A stretch of DNA of 64,000 nucleotides from Chitinophagaceae bacterium DXS (GTDB lineage: Bacteria > Bacteroidota > Bacteroidia > Chitinophagales > Chitinophagaceae), in NCBI GenBank assembly GCA_030345135.1, contig CP128386.1, positions 3,688,547-3,752,546 of the forward strand, read 5' to 3'. Positions 36,437-44,195 of this stretch are shown piece after piece. The notes under the pieces are model-generated. The model did no database searches, was not told where the DNA came from, and saw nothing but the letters and a program-made list of their open reading frames with translations. Within the stretch, counting starts at the first letter, position 1. The number at the start of each line of letters is the position of its first letter. The position numbers and the translations under genes were made by a program.

Positions 36437-37024
36437 TTGGAAGACCTGGTACATATAGTTAACGGTTGTATTAATAATGAGCACAAATATCAAAAATTGC
36501 TCTATGAGCGGTTTTATGGCTATGCGCTTAAAGTTGTATTCCGTTACATTTACAGGTACGAAAAAGCTGTGGATACCGCAAACGACGGTTTTGTAAAAAT
36601 ATTCAGGAACTTCAACCATTTTGAATATTCCAACAATGGCGACCTGGAAAGAATGCTGATGGGATGGATGAAAAAGATAATGATCAATACTGCTATTGAT
36701 GAATTGCGCAAAACGAACCTTGTGCCTGAAATAAGGGGATTGGAAGATCACGCATGGGATGTTCAGGATAGCACACCTTCAGCAGAACAACAATTATTAT
36801 ACAAAGAGCTTATAAGCCAGTTGAGGAATCTTTCGCCTGCGTATAGAGTAGTATTCAATATGGCAGTTATAGATGGCTATTCTCACCAGGAAATTGCAGA
36901 TGCGCTGGGCATATCGGCCGGCACGTCCAAGAGCAATTTGTTTAAAGCTAAAGCTCAATTACAAAAAATTTTAAATAAACAAAACACTGATATGAAAGGA
37001 TTGATTTATGCAATCTCTAAATGA
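36437..37024 (+). CDS. ECF-type RNA polymerase sigma factor
   Basis: A 195-residue sigma-70 family protein with region 2 (about 20-90, YERFYGYALKVVFRYIYRYEKAVDTANDGFVKIFRNF) and region 4 (about 125-180, LSPAYRVVFNMAVIDGYSHQEIADALGISAGTSKSNLFKAKAQL). The start is a TTG at 36437; no earlier ATG fits. It overlaps the next gene by 17 bases, so translation is coupled. The neighbour is a membrane protein in the usual anti-sigma position, suggesting an envelope-stress response. Confidence 0.93.
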   Translation: MEDLVHIVNGCINNEHKYQKLLYERFYGYALKVVFRYIYRYEKAVDTANDGFVKIFRNFNHFEYSNNGDLERMLMGWMKKIMINTAIDELRKTNLVPEIRGLEDHAWDVQDSTPSAEQQLLYKELISQLRNLSPAYRVVFNMAVIDGYSHQEIADALGISAGTSKSNLFKAKAQLQKILNKQNTDMKGLIYAISK

Positions 37025-38420
37025 CGATATGGACGATCTGTTCCGCAAGGCTGCAGAAAATTACCCATTGAAAACAAACAATGCAGACTGGGACAAGGTA
37101 TTAGAGCGCCTGAACGCTCCTAATGCGCCATTGCCCGAACCTGTTGCAAAAAAGAATGATGGTTATAAAAGATTATTGTGGCTGCTATTGCTGATACCGT
37201 TGGCTTTTGGTGTGAAATTAATTACTGACAGCTCATCAAAACACGGAACACAACGGCTTACACAATCAGCTAACAAAACAAATACAGGCAACAACCATAG
37301 TGGCGGCAACAAAGGCGAAATTGTAACGGAAGAAAAAAGCAATACAAATAACGCAATAGCAGTGACTGCTGAAAAAAATGCTGCGGCACAATCCGGCAAT
37401 CAATCAAAAACATCAGCAGATAACAATGCTGGAAAGAAAGACGCGAACGTATACACTTTGCAAAAACTGCCGGAAATAAAACGTTCTGTAGAAAACAACA
37501 ATAATGCGGAAGGTATTTCAAATGACGGACAACAAAAGAGTACTGATAAAGGAAATAGTAAAACGCAGCCAGAAGCAAACAATAACCCGGATAACACAAA
37601 TGTTACGAACGGAACAAATACAACGTCCGGTGTAAATAATTTACCGAACCCAGTAAGTACAGTTCCTGCCGCTGCGGCGGCAAGTGCCGGCAGTGCTGTT
37701 CAAACGCAACAAACTACACCGGCAGAAAACATTGCCGGCAACAAGGATACAGGCAGTAAGGCTAATATTGAAGATCAGCAAAAACAAGTGGCATCCGCAA
37801 AGAATGTAAAAAAGAAAGAAACTTATTCGTTACAAAAAGGTGTTTATCTAAGCATTATCGGAGGACCGGATTTTAGTACAATTAAGGGACAAAATGTTGA
37901 TGTGGGTTATAGCATAGGCTTATTGGTTGGCTACAGGTTCGCCAAAAAATTCAGCGCTGAAGCAGGGCTTTTATGGGATAAGAAAAGTTATTACTCAGAC
38001 GGGAAATATTTCAAAACAAACAAAATTAATCTTCCCGATTATGTAACCATTCTAAATGTGGATGGCAATTGTAAGATGATAGAGATCCCTGTTAATGTAC
38101 GGTACGATTTTGCTACACGGAAAAAAGGTAGCTGGTATGTTACGGCAGGATCATCCACTTATCTGATGAAGAAAGAAGATTACAACTATGACTATAAGCG
38201 GTACAATACGGCGTACACGGGTTACAAAGAATACTCAAATTCAGCAAACAACTGGTTTTCGATAATTAATATAAGTGCCGGCTATGAAAAGAAGATTGGT
38301 AAAACCAGCGCTATAAGACTTGAACCTTATATCAAAATTCCGGCATCTGGTGTTGGCATTGGCAGTATGCCCATTACAAGCTTTGGTATATACGCAGGTT
38401 TTACAAAGCAATTCAAATAA
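37008..38420 (+). CDS. Candidate dual-membrane-spanning anti-sigma factor with C-terminal beta-barrel
   Basis: A 470-residue protein in four parts: a 50-residue cytoplasmic segment with DDLFRKAAENYP and ADWDKVLERL; one TM helix at about 54-70; a low-complexity Asn/Ser/Thr/Lys linker of about 200 residues (72-270); and a C-terminal outer-membrane beta-barrel domain (about 275-470) ending in GIYAGFTKQFK. This architecture matches the dual-membrane-spanning anti-sigma (Dma) proteins described in Bacteroides, where one chain crosses both membranes. The assignment to anti-sigma function is inference from architecture and the 17-base overlap with the sigma gene. Confidence 0.75.
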   Translation: MQSLNDDMDDLFRKAAENYPLKTNNADWDKVLERLNAPNAPLPEPVAKKNDGYKRLLWLLLLIPLAFGVKLITDSSSKHGTQRLTQSANKTNTGNNHSGGNKGEIVTEEKSNTNNAIAVTAEKNAAAQSGNQSKTSADNNAGKKDANVYTLQKLPEIKRSVENNNNAEGISNDGQQKSTDKGNSKTQPEANNNPDNTNVTNGTNTTSGVNNLPNPVSTVPAAAAASAGSAVQTQQTTPAENIAGNKDTGSKANIEDQQKQVASAKNVKKKETYSLQKGVYLSIIGGPDFSTIKGQNVDVGYSIGLLVGYRFAKKFSAEAGLLWDKKSYYSDGKYFKTNKINLPDYVTILNVDGNCKMIEIPVNVRYDFATRKKGSWYVTAGSSTYLMKKEDYNYDYKRYNTAYTGYKEYSNSANNWFSIINISAGYEKKIGKTSAIRLEPYIKIPASGVGIGSMPITSFGIYAGFTKQFK

Positions 38421-38446
38421 TACAGAACATTATTAATTAGAATAGT

Positions 38447-38860
38447 ATGCGAAAAAGAACAATTTTTTTCGTAGGTATAATCCTTTGTCTTTTGGCGACT
38501 GGTATAGCATACTATCTGTACCAGAAACCAAGAACAAACCTTGCGCATGTTTCAGCCGATTACGCCATTCAGGCTCCCGAGTTGTTTAATAAATTTCAGC
38601 AAAATGAACCGGAAGCTAACAAGCAGTTTCTGAATAAAATCATTAGTGTAAAAGGCGCCGTGCAAAGCGTTCAGCAGTCAGGAGGAAATACAGTTATTGT
38701 ACTTGATGCAGGCCCTACTACAGGCGGTATTAATTGTAGCATGGCAAGTGCTCCTGCGGACGTAGGCTCATTAAAAGAAGGAGACTCAATACAGTTGAAA
38801 GGAAGATGTACCGGCTTTTTGATGGATGTGAATATTACTGATGCAGTAATAGAAAAATAA
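38447..38860 (+). CDS. Membrane-anchored OB-fold protein (tRNA_anti-like family)
   Basis: A 137-residue protein with an N-terminal uncleaved-looking TM helix (about 5-24) and an OB-fold domain: NKIISVKGAVQSVQQSGGNTVIVLDAG, then GDSIQLKGRCTGFLMDVNITDAVIEK. Such tRNA_anti-like proteins are small envelope proteins of unknown role. It starts 26 bases after the beta-barrel gene and probably belongs to the same transcript. Confidence 0.75.
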   Translation: MRKRTIFFVGIILCLLATGIAYYLYQKPRTNLAHVSADYAIQAPELFNKFQQNEPEANKQFLNKIISVKGAVQSVQQSGGNTVIVLDAGPTTGGINCSMASAPADVGSLKEGDSIQLKGRCTGFLMDVNITDAVIEK

Positions 38861-39014
38861 ACTGGCTGATAGCAACACACATTACACACGCCGGTTGACT
38901 ACCGGAATAACAATCTTTAAGAATGGTATTTGTAAAAACAGCTCCAGACGCTGAAGGGGATTTTTTGCGCTGTTTCAAACAAAAACGAACCATCCCATAA
39001 ATATAACATACACC

Positions 39015-39389
39015 ATGCGAATGAAACATGCAGGAGCAACAATTGTGATAGTAGCGGCAATATTTTGGTTGTCGTGCTCCAAATCCAACGAGACGGAATT
39101 CAACAACAACAATAATCAGTGCGACACTGTGAATATGAAATACGCTGTGAATGTGCAACCTATTCTGCAAAGCAATTGCTATAGTTGCCATTCTACTGCA
39201 ATTGCGACTCACGGTGTTATCCTGGATACATACAGCGGAGTTAAACAACAAGCGGATAATGGTAACCTGCTTAATGTTATTAACCATGCGCCTGGCTATC
39301 CGGCAATGCCTTACGGTTTACCCAAGCTGTCTGAATGTAACATTAACATTATTACTGACTGGGTTAGAAGAGGTGCTCCAAATAACTAG
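39015..39389 (+). CDS. Cytochrome c-like lipoprotein
   Basis: A 124-residue lipoprotein (FWLSC, Cys21) with one haem-binding motif CYSCH at 55-59 and a possible axial Met98 in PAMPYG. The fold is that of small class I cytochromes seen at the ends of larger Bacteroidota cytochrome proteins. Likely a periplasmic electron carrier anchored to a membrane. It is followed 57 bases later by a YceI gene. Confidence 0.8.
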   Translation: MRMKHAGATIVIVAAIFWLSCSKSNETEFNNNNNQCDTVNMKYAVNVQPILQSNCYSCHSTAIATHGVILDTYSGVKQQADNGNLLNVINHAPGYPAMPYGLPKLSECNINIITDWVRRGAPNN

Positions 39390-39446
39390 CAGAAGAAAGA
39401 CACAGCGACATGTTCGCCTAATTTATTCAAAAGAAAATTTAAACTC

Positions 39447-39992
39447 ATGAAAAAAATATTATTTGTAATGCTGGTGGCCATTGGGTTCAGCCAGTTTGCA
39501 CATGCCCAGATATATATCACAAGAACAGGTTATATAGGCTTTTTCTCCAAAACGCCGATGGAAGATATTAAAGCAGAAAACAGCCAGGTATATGCCGTTA
39601 TAGATGTGGCAAAAAAGAACATCGCATTTGCGGCGTTATTGAAAGGATTTCTTTTCAGAAAGCAATTAATGCAGGAACATTTTAATGAGAACTACGTTGA
39701 AAGCGACAAATATCCAAAGGCTACATTCTCCGGAACTTTTAAAAGCAATGAGGATGTTACACAGAATGGTGTACATAATGTTGATGTTTCAGGAAAGATC
39801 TCGTTACATGGTGTAGAAAACCCGGTAACAACAACAGCTACGCTTGAAATGAAAGATGGCAAGCTCACCGGAAAAGCACATTTATTGATGGTTCCGGGCG
39901 ACTACAACATTCAGATACCGTCGTTAGTAAGGGAAAAAATCGAGAAAGAAATTAAAGTAGAGATTCTTATTGAATGCTCAGCAACAAAGTAA
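39447..39992 (+). CDS. YceI-family protein
   Basis: A 181-residue exported protein with a signal peptide (to FAHAQ, about residue 21). The YceI lipocalin-like fold is shown by GYIGFFSKTPMEDIKAEN near the start, NYVESDKYPKATFSGTF in the middle and GKISLHGVENPVTTTATLEM later. Family members bind polyisoprenoids. Located between a cytochrome c and DUF5777, a set seen together in other Bacteroidota. Periplasmic. Confidence 0.9.
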   Translation: MKKILFVMLVAIGFSQFAHAQIYITRTGYIGFFSKTPMEDIKAENSQVYAVIDVAKKNIAFAALLKGFLFRKQLMQEHFNENYVESDKYPKATFSGTFKSNEDVTQNGVHNVDVSGKISLHGVENPVTTTATLEMKDGKLTGKAHLLMVPGDYNIQIPSLVREKIEKEIKVEILIECSATK

Positions 39993-40049
39993 ACAACAAT
40001 ACTCATCGCTTATAATACAACATGTTTGCATGAAGTACGATTTACGAAG

Positions 40050-40076
40050 CCTGCCCGTATGAAACATTCAGGCGGG
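40050..40076. repeat. CCTGCCCG-N8-ATTCAGGCGGG element, copy 1
   Basis: Shared element with 53353-53380: both have CCTGCCCG, 8 or 9 variable bases, then ATTCAGGCGGG. It lies in the gap between the YceI and DUF5777 genes. Confidence 0.55.
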
Positions 40077-40191
40077 TACGAAGTACCTGATCCTGAGACG
40101 CTATATCTTCTTAACATCTTACCTGTGCAGCATTGATAACGAATAATATTCCCCGGCAATGTCAGCCGGAACAATTATAAACAGAACAACC

Positions 40192-41094
40192 ATGCGCAAG
40201 AAAATATGCTATATCCTTCTATCCTCGTTGTTTTTATCAACTGCGGTTTTCAGCCAAGACTCTACATTGCTGAATATGCTTACTGATTCAATGACTAACC
40301 AGGGTGATAAGGGAATTGTTACGCAAACATTCAAAGCAACGCAAATTATTAACCTTCCAACGGTAGAAGCACCAAAGAGGAACAATATGCAGTTCTTAAT
40401 CATGCACCGTTTTGGAAAGATCAATGACGGAGCTTATGAATTTTTTGGATTAGACAATGCCGATATACGGCTGGCTCTTGACTATGGAATAACCGACAGG
40501 TTTGCCATTGGTATAGGTAGAAGCTCTCTTGATAAAACCTTTGACGGATCGTTTAAATGGAAGATCCTGCAGCAAAGCAAACGTATGCCCGTTACAGTGA
40601 GTCTGTATGAACTGATCACCAATACAACGCTCAAGTATGAGGACAAACCTTATCTTGATGCTAAACTGAGAACGGCTTATACATCACAACTATTGATCGC
40701 AAGAAAATTCTCACGCAATCTTTCTTTGCAATTTTCTCCTGCGTGGACACACTATAATCTTGTGCCGACACCTGAAGACAAGAACGATGTAATTACTTTA
40801 AGCATGGGAGGAAGAATGAAAATCACCAAACGGATGAGCATTAATGCAGAGTACAACTATATATTGCCAGACCAAATTGTAAGCACTACAGCCTACAACT
40901 CGCTTTCTTTAGGACTTGACATTGAAACGGGTGGCCACGTATTTCAACTGGTATTCAGCAACACACAGGGGATGATTGGCCCGTGGTATTTAACCAAGAC
41001 CAGCGGAACCTGGGGCAACGGTGATATCTATTTTGGTTTCAACATCTCCAGGTCTTTCAATTTTAATAAAGAGAAAGAGGCGAAGAAATGGTAA
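40192..41094 (+). CDS. DUF5777 family beta-barrel protein
   Basis: A 300-residue exported protein with signal peptide (to about residue 22, FSQ) and a probable outer-membrane barrel of many amphipathic strands. The start at 40192 (MRKKICYILLSSLF) is preferred over 40159 because it opens into the signal peptide. It matches DUF5777 in length and in motifs such as HRFGKINDGAYEFFGLDNADIRLALDYGITDRF. Role unknown; constant neighbour of YceI and cytochrome genes suggests an electron-transfer or envelope function (inference). Confidence 0.85.
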   Translation: MRKKICYILLSSLFLSTAVFSQDSTLLNMLTDSMTNQGDKGIVTQTFKATQIINLPTVEAPKRNNMQFLIMHRFGKINDGAYEFFGLDNADIRLALDYGITDRFAIGIGRSSLDKTFDGSFKWKILQQSKRMPVTVSLYELITNTTLKYEDKPYLDAKLRTAYTSQLLIARKFSRNLSLQFSPAWTHYNLVPTPEDKNDVITLSMGGRMKITKRMSINAEYNYILPDQIVSTTAYNSLSLGLDIETGGHVFQLVFSNTQGMIGPWYLTKTSGTWGNGDIYFGFNISRSFNFNKEKEAKKW

Positions 41095-41096
41095 GG

Positions 41097-41290
41097 AATA
41101 CAGTGAATAGTCAATGGTGAATAGTGAAAGGTGAATCCTTTTTATTATTTGCGAGTTGAAAAAAAAGGAAAAACTTTCTAAAAAATACAATTACACAGAG
41201 GAATACAGGAGAAGACACTGAGAACACAGAGACTGACAAAAACTCAGTGCAACTCTGCGAAAAAACTCCGTGTCCTCTGCGGTTAATTTT
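41097..41290. repeat. GAATAGTCAATGGTG and CACAGAGGAATACAGG word repeats
   Basis: First the GAATAGTCAATGG word after the DUF5777 stop, then CACAGAGGAATACAGGAG, ACACTGAGAACACAGAG and the inverted CTCAGTGCAACTCTGCG, CTCCGTGTCCTCTGCGG. The CACAGAG part can fold back on itself. Confidence 0.75.
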
Positions 41291-41387
41291 CTCTCATTAC
41301 AAAAGCGAACTGCCATCGATAATTGTGCGGCAAGGTTTAATGTTAAAGGCAGTTCGTTTTTTTCAAATTCGCTACCTATTCTTATCT

Positions 41388-41449
41388 TTCCATTCGCACA
41401 TCTGCACATTCTCACATTTGCACATTCGCACATCTGCACATTTACCTAC
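41388..41449. repeat. TTCGCACATCTGCACATT word repeat
   Basis: Seven or so units of CATTCGCACATCTGCACATT. On the minus strand it starts right after the TAG of the FGGY kinase gene. Confidence 0.8.
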
Positions 41450-42960
41450 TCATTCAGTGCAGAAAGTGCATCAAACTCATCAGCCAGCTTTACACTAAGC
41501 CTTTCAAATATCGGGAAGTACTTCATGTACACGGCATGATCTGATTTTCTGGGTTTATAAGGTTCCGGGAGATCTACTGTTTTTGCTGCATCCTCCAGTT
41601 TGGCATATGCGCCAATTGAAGTTGCTGCGATAAGAAAAGCACCAAGTCCAATACTATTGGAATTGTCTTTTACACTCACCGGTTTGTTAAACATATCTGC
41701 CATCATTTGCGCCCAAAATGGCATAGAGGCGAAGCTTCCGTTAACGGACAGGCTATTTATTGACCGATGTTCTTCAAGCGTCTTACCAATGCTGTATATC
41801 TCATACATAATACCCTCGATTGTTGCCCGCACAAAATGCTGCTGCTCATGTTTAAAGTTGATGCCAAAATATACGCCACGCGCGTTTGCATTCCAGATGG
41901 GCGCACGCTCGCCCAACAAATAAGGTAGAAAAAGCAATCCATCTGACCCTGCTGCTACCTCGTGCACATCCTGCATAAGATGCGCAATACAATCATCAAG
42001 ATCATATGCATTTTTAAAATCACCGAACTGCCTCGCGAACCACTCGAAAATTACACCACCGTTATTGGTGGGGCCTCCGGATACGTAATAATTTTCATCC
42101 AGCAGGTAATTAAAAAAACGCTGCTTCTCATCTTTAAGTACTTCTTTGCCAACAACCCTTACAGCTCCACTTTGCTCGATGGTCACCGTAGCCTTTCCTT
42201 CACCCCAAACACCAGCACCGAGTGTTGCAAGGCATCCATCACTCGCACCTGTAATAATCTTTGTTGTTGCCGGCAGGCCAAGCAAATTCTGAAATTCCTT
42301 TCTCAGCCTTGCACTGTTATAATATACAGGCACTGCATCAGGCAAATTATCTGTACGTATGCCTGCGTAGCGCAACGCATCTTCTTCCCACTTTAAAGAA
42401 TGAATATTAAATAAGCCAGTGGCAGATGCGAGACTAAAATCAATATTTAATTCACCGGTTAATTGTTGAATGATATAACTCTTTACAGAAAGAAATTTGC
42501 TCGTCTGCCGAAAACGATCAGCATCATTATTCTTCATCCATGTGATCTTGATCAATGGCGACATGGGATGGATAGGTGTTCCCGTGGCATCATAAATCTT
42601 TTTACTTTCAGCAGACTGTTTAAGCAATGCTGCTTCTTTCTTCCCTCTGTTATCAGACCAGGTAATGGCGTTACCTAACGGAACACCATTTTTGTCAACA
42701 GGCAATACACTGTGCATGGCGGCACTAAAACAAATTGCAGTAACAGCATATTTAGCCGGATGAATTTTTTCGTTGAGAAAATTCTTCAGCACAAATAATA
42801 CTGTAATAAATATCTGCTCCGGATCCTGTTCACTATAATCCGGCTGTGTATGAAAAGTGGGATAAGAGCCTTTGGCGGTGCCGATAACTTTTTTATCCAT
42901 ATCAAAAGCAAATATTCTAACGGCGCTTGTCCCCAGGTCTATAGTAATGATGCACTCCAT
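41446..42960 (-). CDS. FGGY-family sugar/sugar-acid kinase, gluconokinase-like
   Basis: A 504-residue two-domain carbohydrate kinase. The N-terminal ATPase motif is TIDLGTSAVRIFAFD; TWSDNRGKKEA, TGASDGCLATLGAGVWG and PYLLGERAPIWNANARG are typical of the gluconokinase/xylulokinase branch. The best guess is phosphorylation of gluconate or a related acid, but substrate is not certain. It lies next to an AraC regulator (18 bases, same strand), back to back with the SusCD locus, which supports a common sugar-acid pathway. Confidence 0.85.
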   Translation of the reverse strand: MECIITIDLGTSAVRIFAFDMDKKVIGTAKGSYPTFHTQPDYSEQDPEQIFITVLFVLKNFLNEKIHPAKYAVTAICFSAAMHSVLPVDKNGVPLGNAITWSDNRGKKEAALLKQSAESKKIYDATGTPIHPMSPLIKITWMKNNDADRFRQTSKFLSVKSYIIQQLTGELNIDFSLASATGLFNIHSLKWEEDALRYAGIRTDNLPDAVPVYYNSARLRKEFQNLLGLPATTKIITGASDGCLATLGAGVWGEGKATVTIEQSGAVRVVGKEVLKDEKQRFFNYLLDENYYVSGGPTNNGGVIFEWFARQFGDFKNAYDLDDCIAHLMQDVHEVAAGSDGLLFLPYLLGERAPIWNANARGVYFGINFKHEQQHFVRATIEGIMYEIYSIGKTLEEHRSINSLSVNGSFASMPFWAQMMADMFNKPVSVKDNSNSIGLGAFLIAATSIGAYAKLEDAAKTVDLPEPYKPRKSDHAVYMKYFPIFERLSVKLADEFDALSALNE

Positions 42961-42977
42961 AAATTAAAAATTAGTTA

Positions 42978-43841
42978 TTAAGCTTTGATATTGTTTTTTC
43001 TGAACTGGCTCGGGGTGTAACCCGTCAATTTCTTAAAGGTGGTTGAAAAATGTTGGGATGAATAAAATCCTGTATCCAGCGCAATGTCAGTCATGTTTAC
43101 ATCCGCGCGCTTCAACAACCGGATGGCTTCTGAAATACGGATGTTGATCAAATAGTTTAACGGAGAGAACCCTGTATAACTTTTTACTTTCTCTGTAAAA
43201 GCCGTATTACCGAGACCAACAATGGCGGCCATTTCAGCAACCGTCCACTGATGAGCAAGATTCTCACGCAAGAGTTGTTCGAGTTTCATAAATGTTTGCG
43301 GAAAGTTTCTGTACGGATTATGTTGTCTTGATAGTTGCCTTGCAATTGTAATAAACAATTCTTCCACGAGTTGTTTAACACGCACAGCGTATCCAATCTC
43401 CTGGTTAAAAATTTCGCTTTCAAGTAGCTTTAATATCTCTCCGGTTTGATTTAATCTTGGTAGCACGGGCTCCTTATTCCGAAGTAAAACTTTTTCAATT
43501 GTCCGTTTCTCTTCATCGTCAAAACCATGATCATACAATACATTCAAATGGATATCCAGCCATGCAACTATTCCAATATCCAGTGCATCGTTGGCACCTC
43601 CTATAGAACTGCCGGGAAGTATCATTGCTGTATCTCCCGGGTATAACACATAGTGCTGTCCGTTAATCACCCAATCAAATTTTCCTTCGATAATATAATA
43701 CACACAAAAGCTGTCCTGCTGTTGCAACTGAGTAAACGATCCAAGCTGAATGGTTTGATTCTTTTTTAAAACGAACTCGACGATATATGGAAAATGCACA
43801 AGTTCCTGCGATTGGTTATGTTGCAAATGGAACTGGTTCAT
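42978..43841 (-). CDS. AraC-family transcriptional regulator of the sugar-acid locus
   Basis: A 287-residue regulator with an N-terminal cupin-like domain (about 30-150, with HYVLYPGDTAMILPG) and a C-terminal HTH (about 190-287, WTVAEMAAIVGLGNTAFTEKVKSYTGFSPLNYLINIRI and TGFYSSQHFSTTFKKLTGYTPSQFRK). It is 18 bases upstream of the kinase gene and divergent from SusC, so it probably controls both directions. The inducer is presumably the imported sugar acid (inference). The 43842-44195 gap is the likely promoter region; I could not place boxes with confidence. Confidence 0.9.
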   Translation of the reverse strand: MNQFHLQHNQSQELVHFPYIVEFVLKKNQTIQLGSFTQLQQQDSFCVYYIIEGKFDWVINGQHYVLYPGDTAMILPGSSIGGANDALDIGIVAWLDIHLNVLYDHGFDDEEKRTIEKVLLRNKEPVLPRLNQTGEILKLLESEIFNQEIGYAVRVKQLVEELFITIARQLSRQHNPYRNFPQTFMKLEQLLRENLAHQWTVAEMAAIVGLGNTAFTEKVKSYTGFSPLNYLINIRISEAIRLLKRADVNMTDIALDTGFYSSQHFSTTFKKLTGYTPSQFRKNNIKA

Positions 43842-44195
43842 ATAGCCGTAATCTTTTGGTTATCCTGCTTATTAAAAGTAAGTCAACACCATTTCCTTAT
43901 GATCAAAAGAAGGCATCATAAAGGAAATTGCATTGAAAGCAATCTGTTAGTGGTTGTACAAATTAGCACAAAAAACAAATCACCGGCGCATGCACAAATT
44001 AAATATGAATAAAAATATTTTTGTGCAAACGGCGTCACTACGCATTAACGTTAAACATACATTTATCCTTTATAAAATTCACCGCCGTATTTTATTGGAA
44101 GTTTTTAAGCTATAAGTTATTCTATTTTACAGCAACGGTTGCTCCGTTTTTTCATTAACTGCCATACCCATTACATCATCCAAAACGATTGTATT

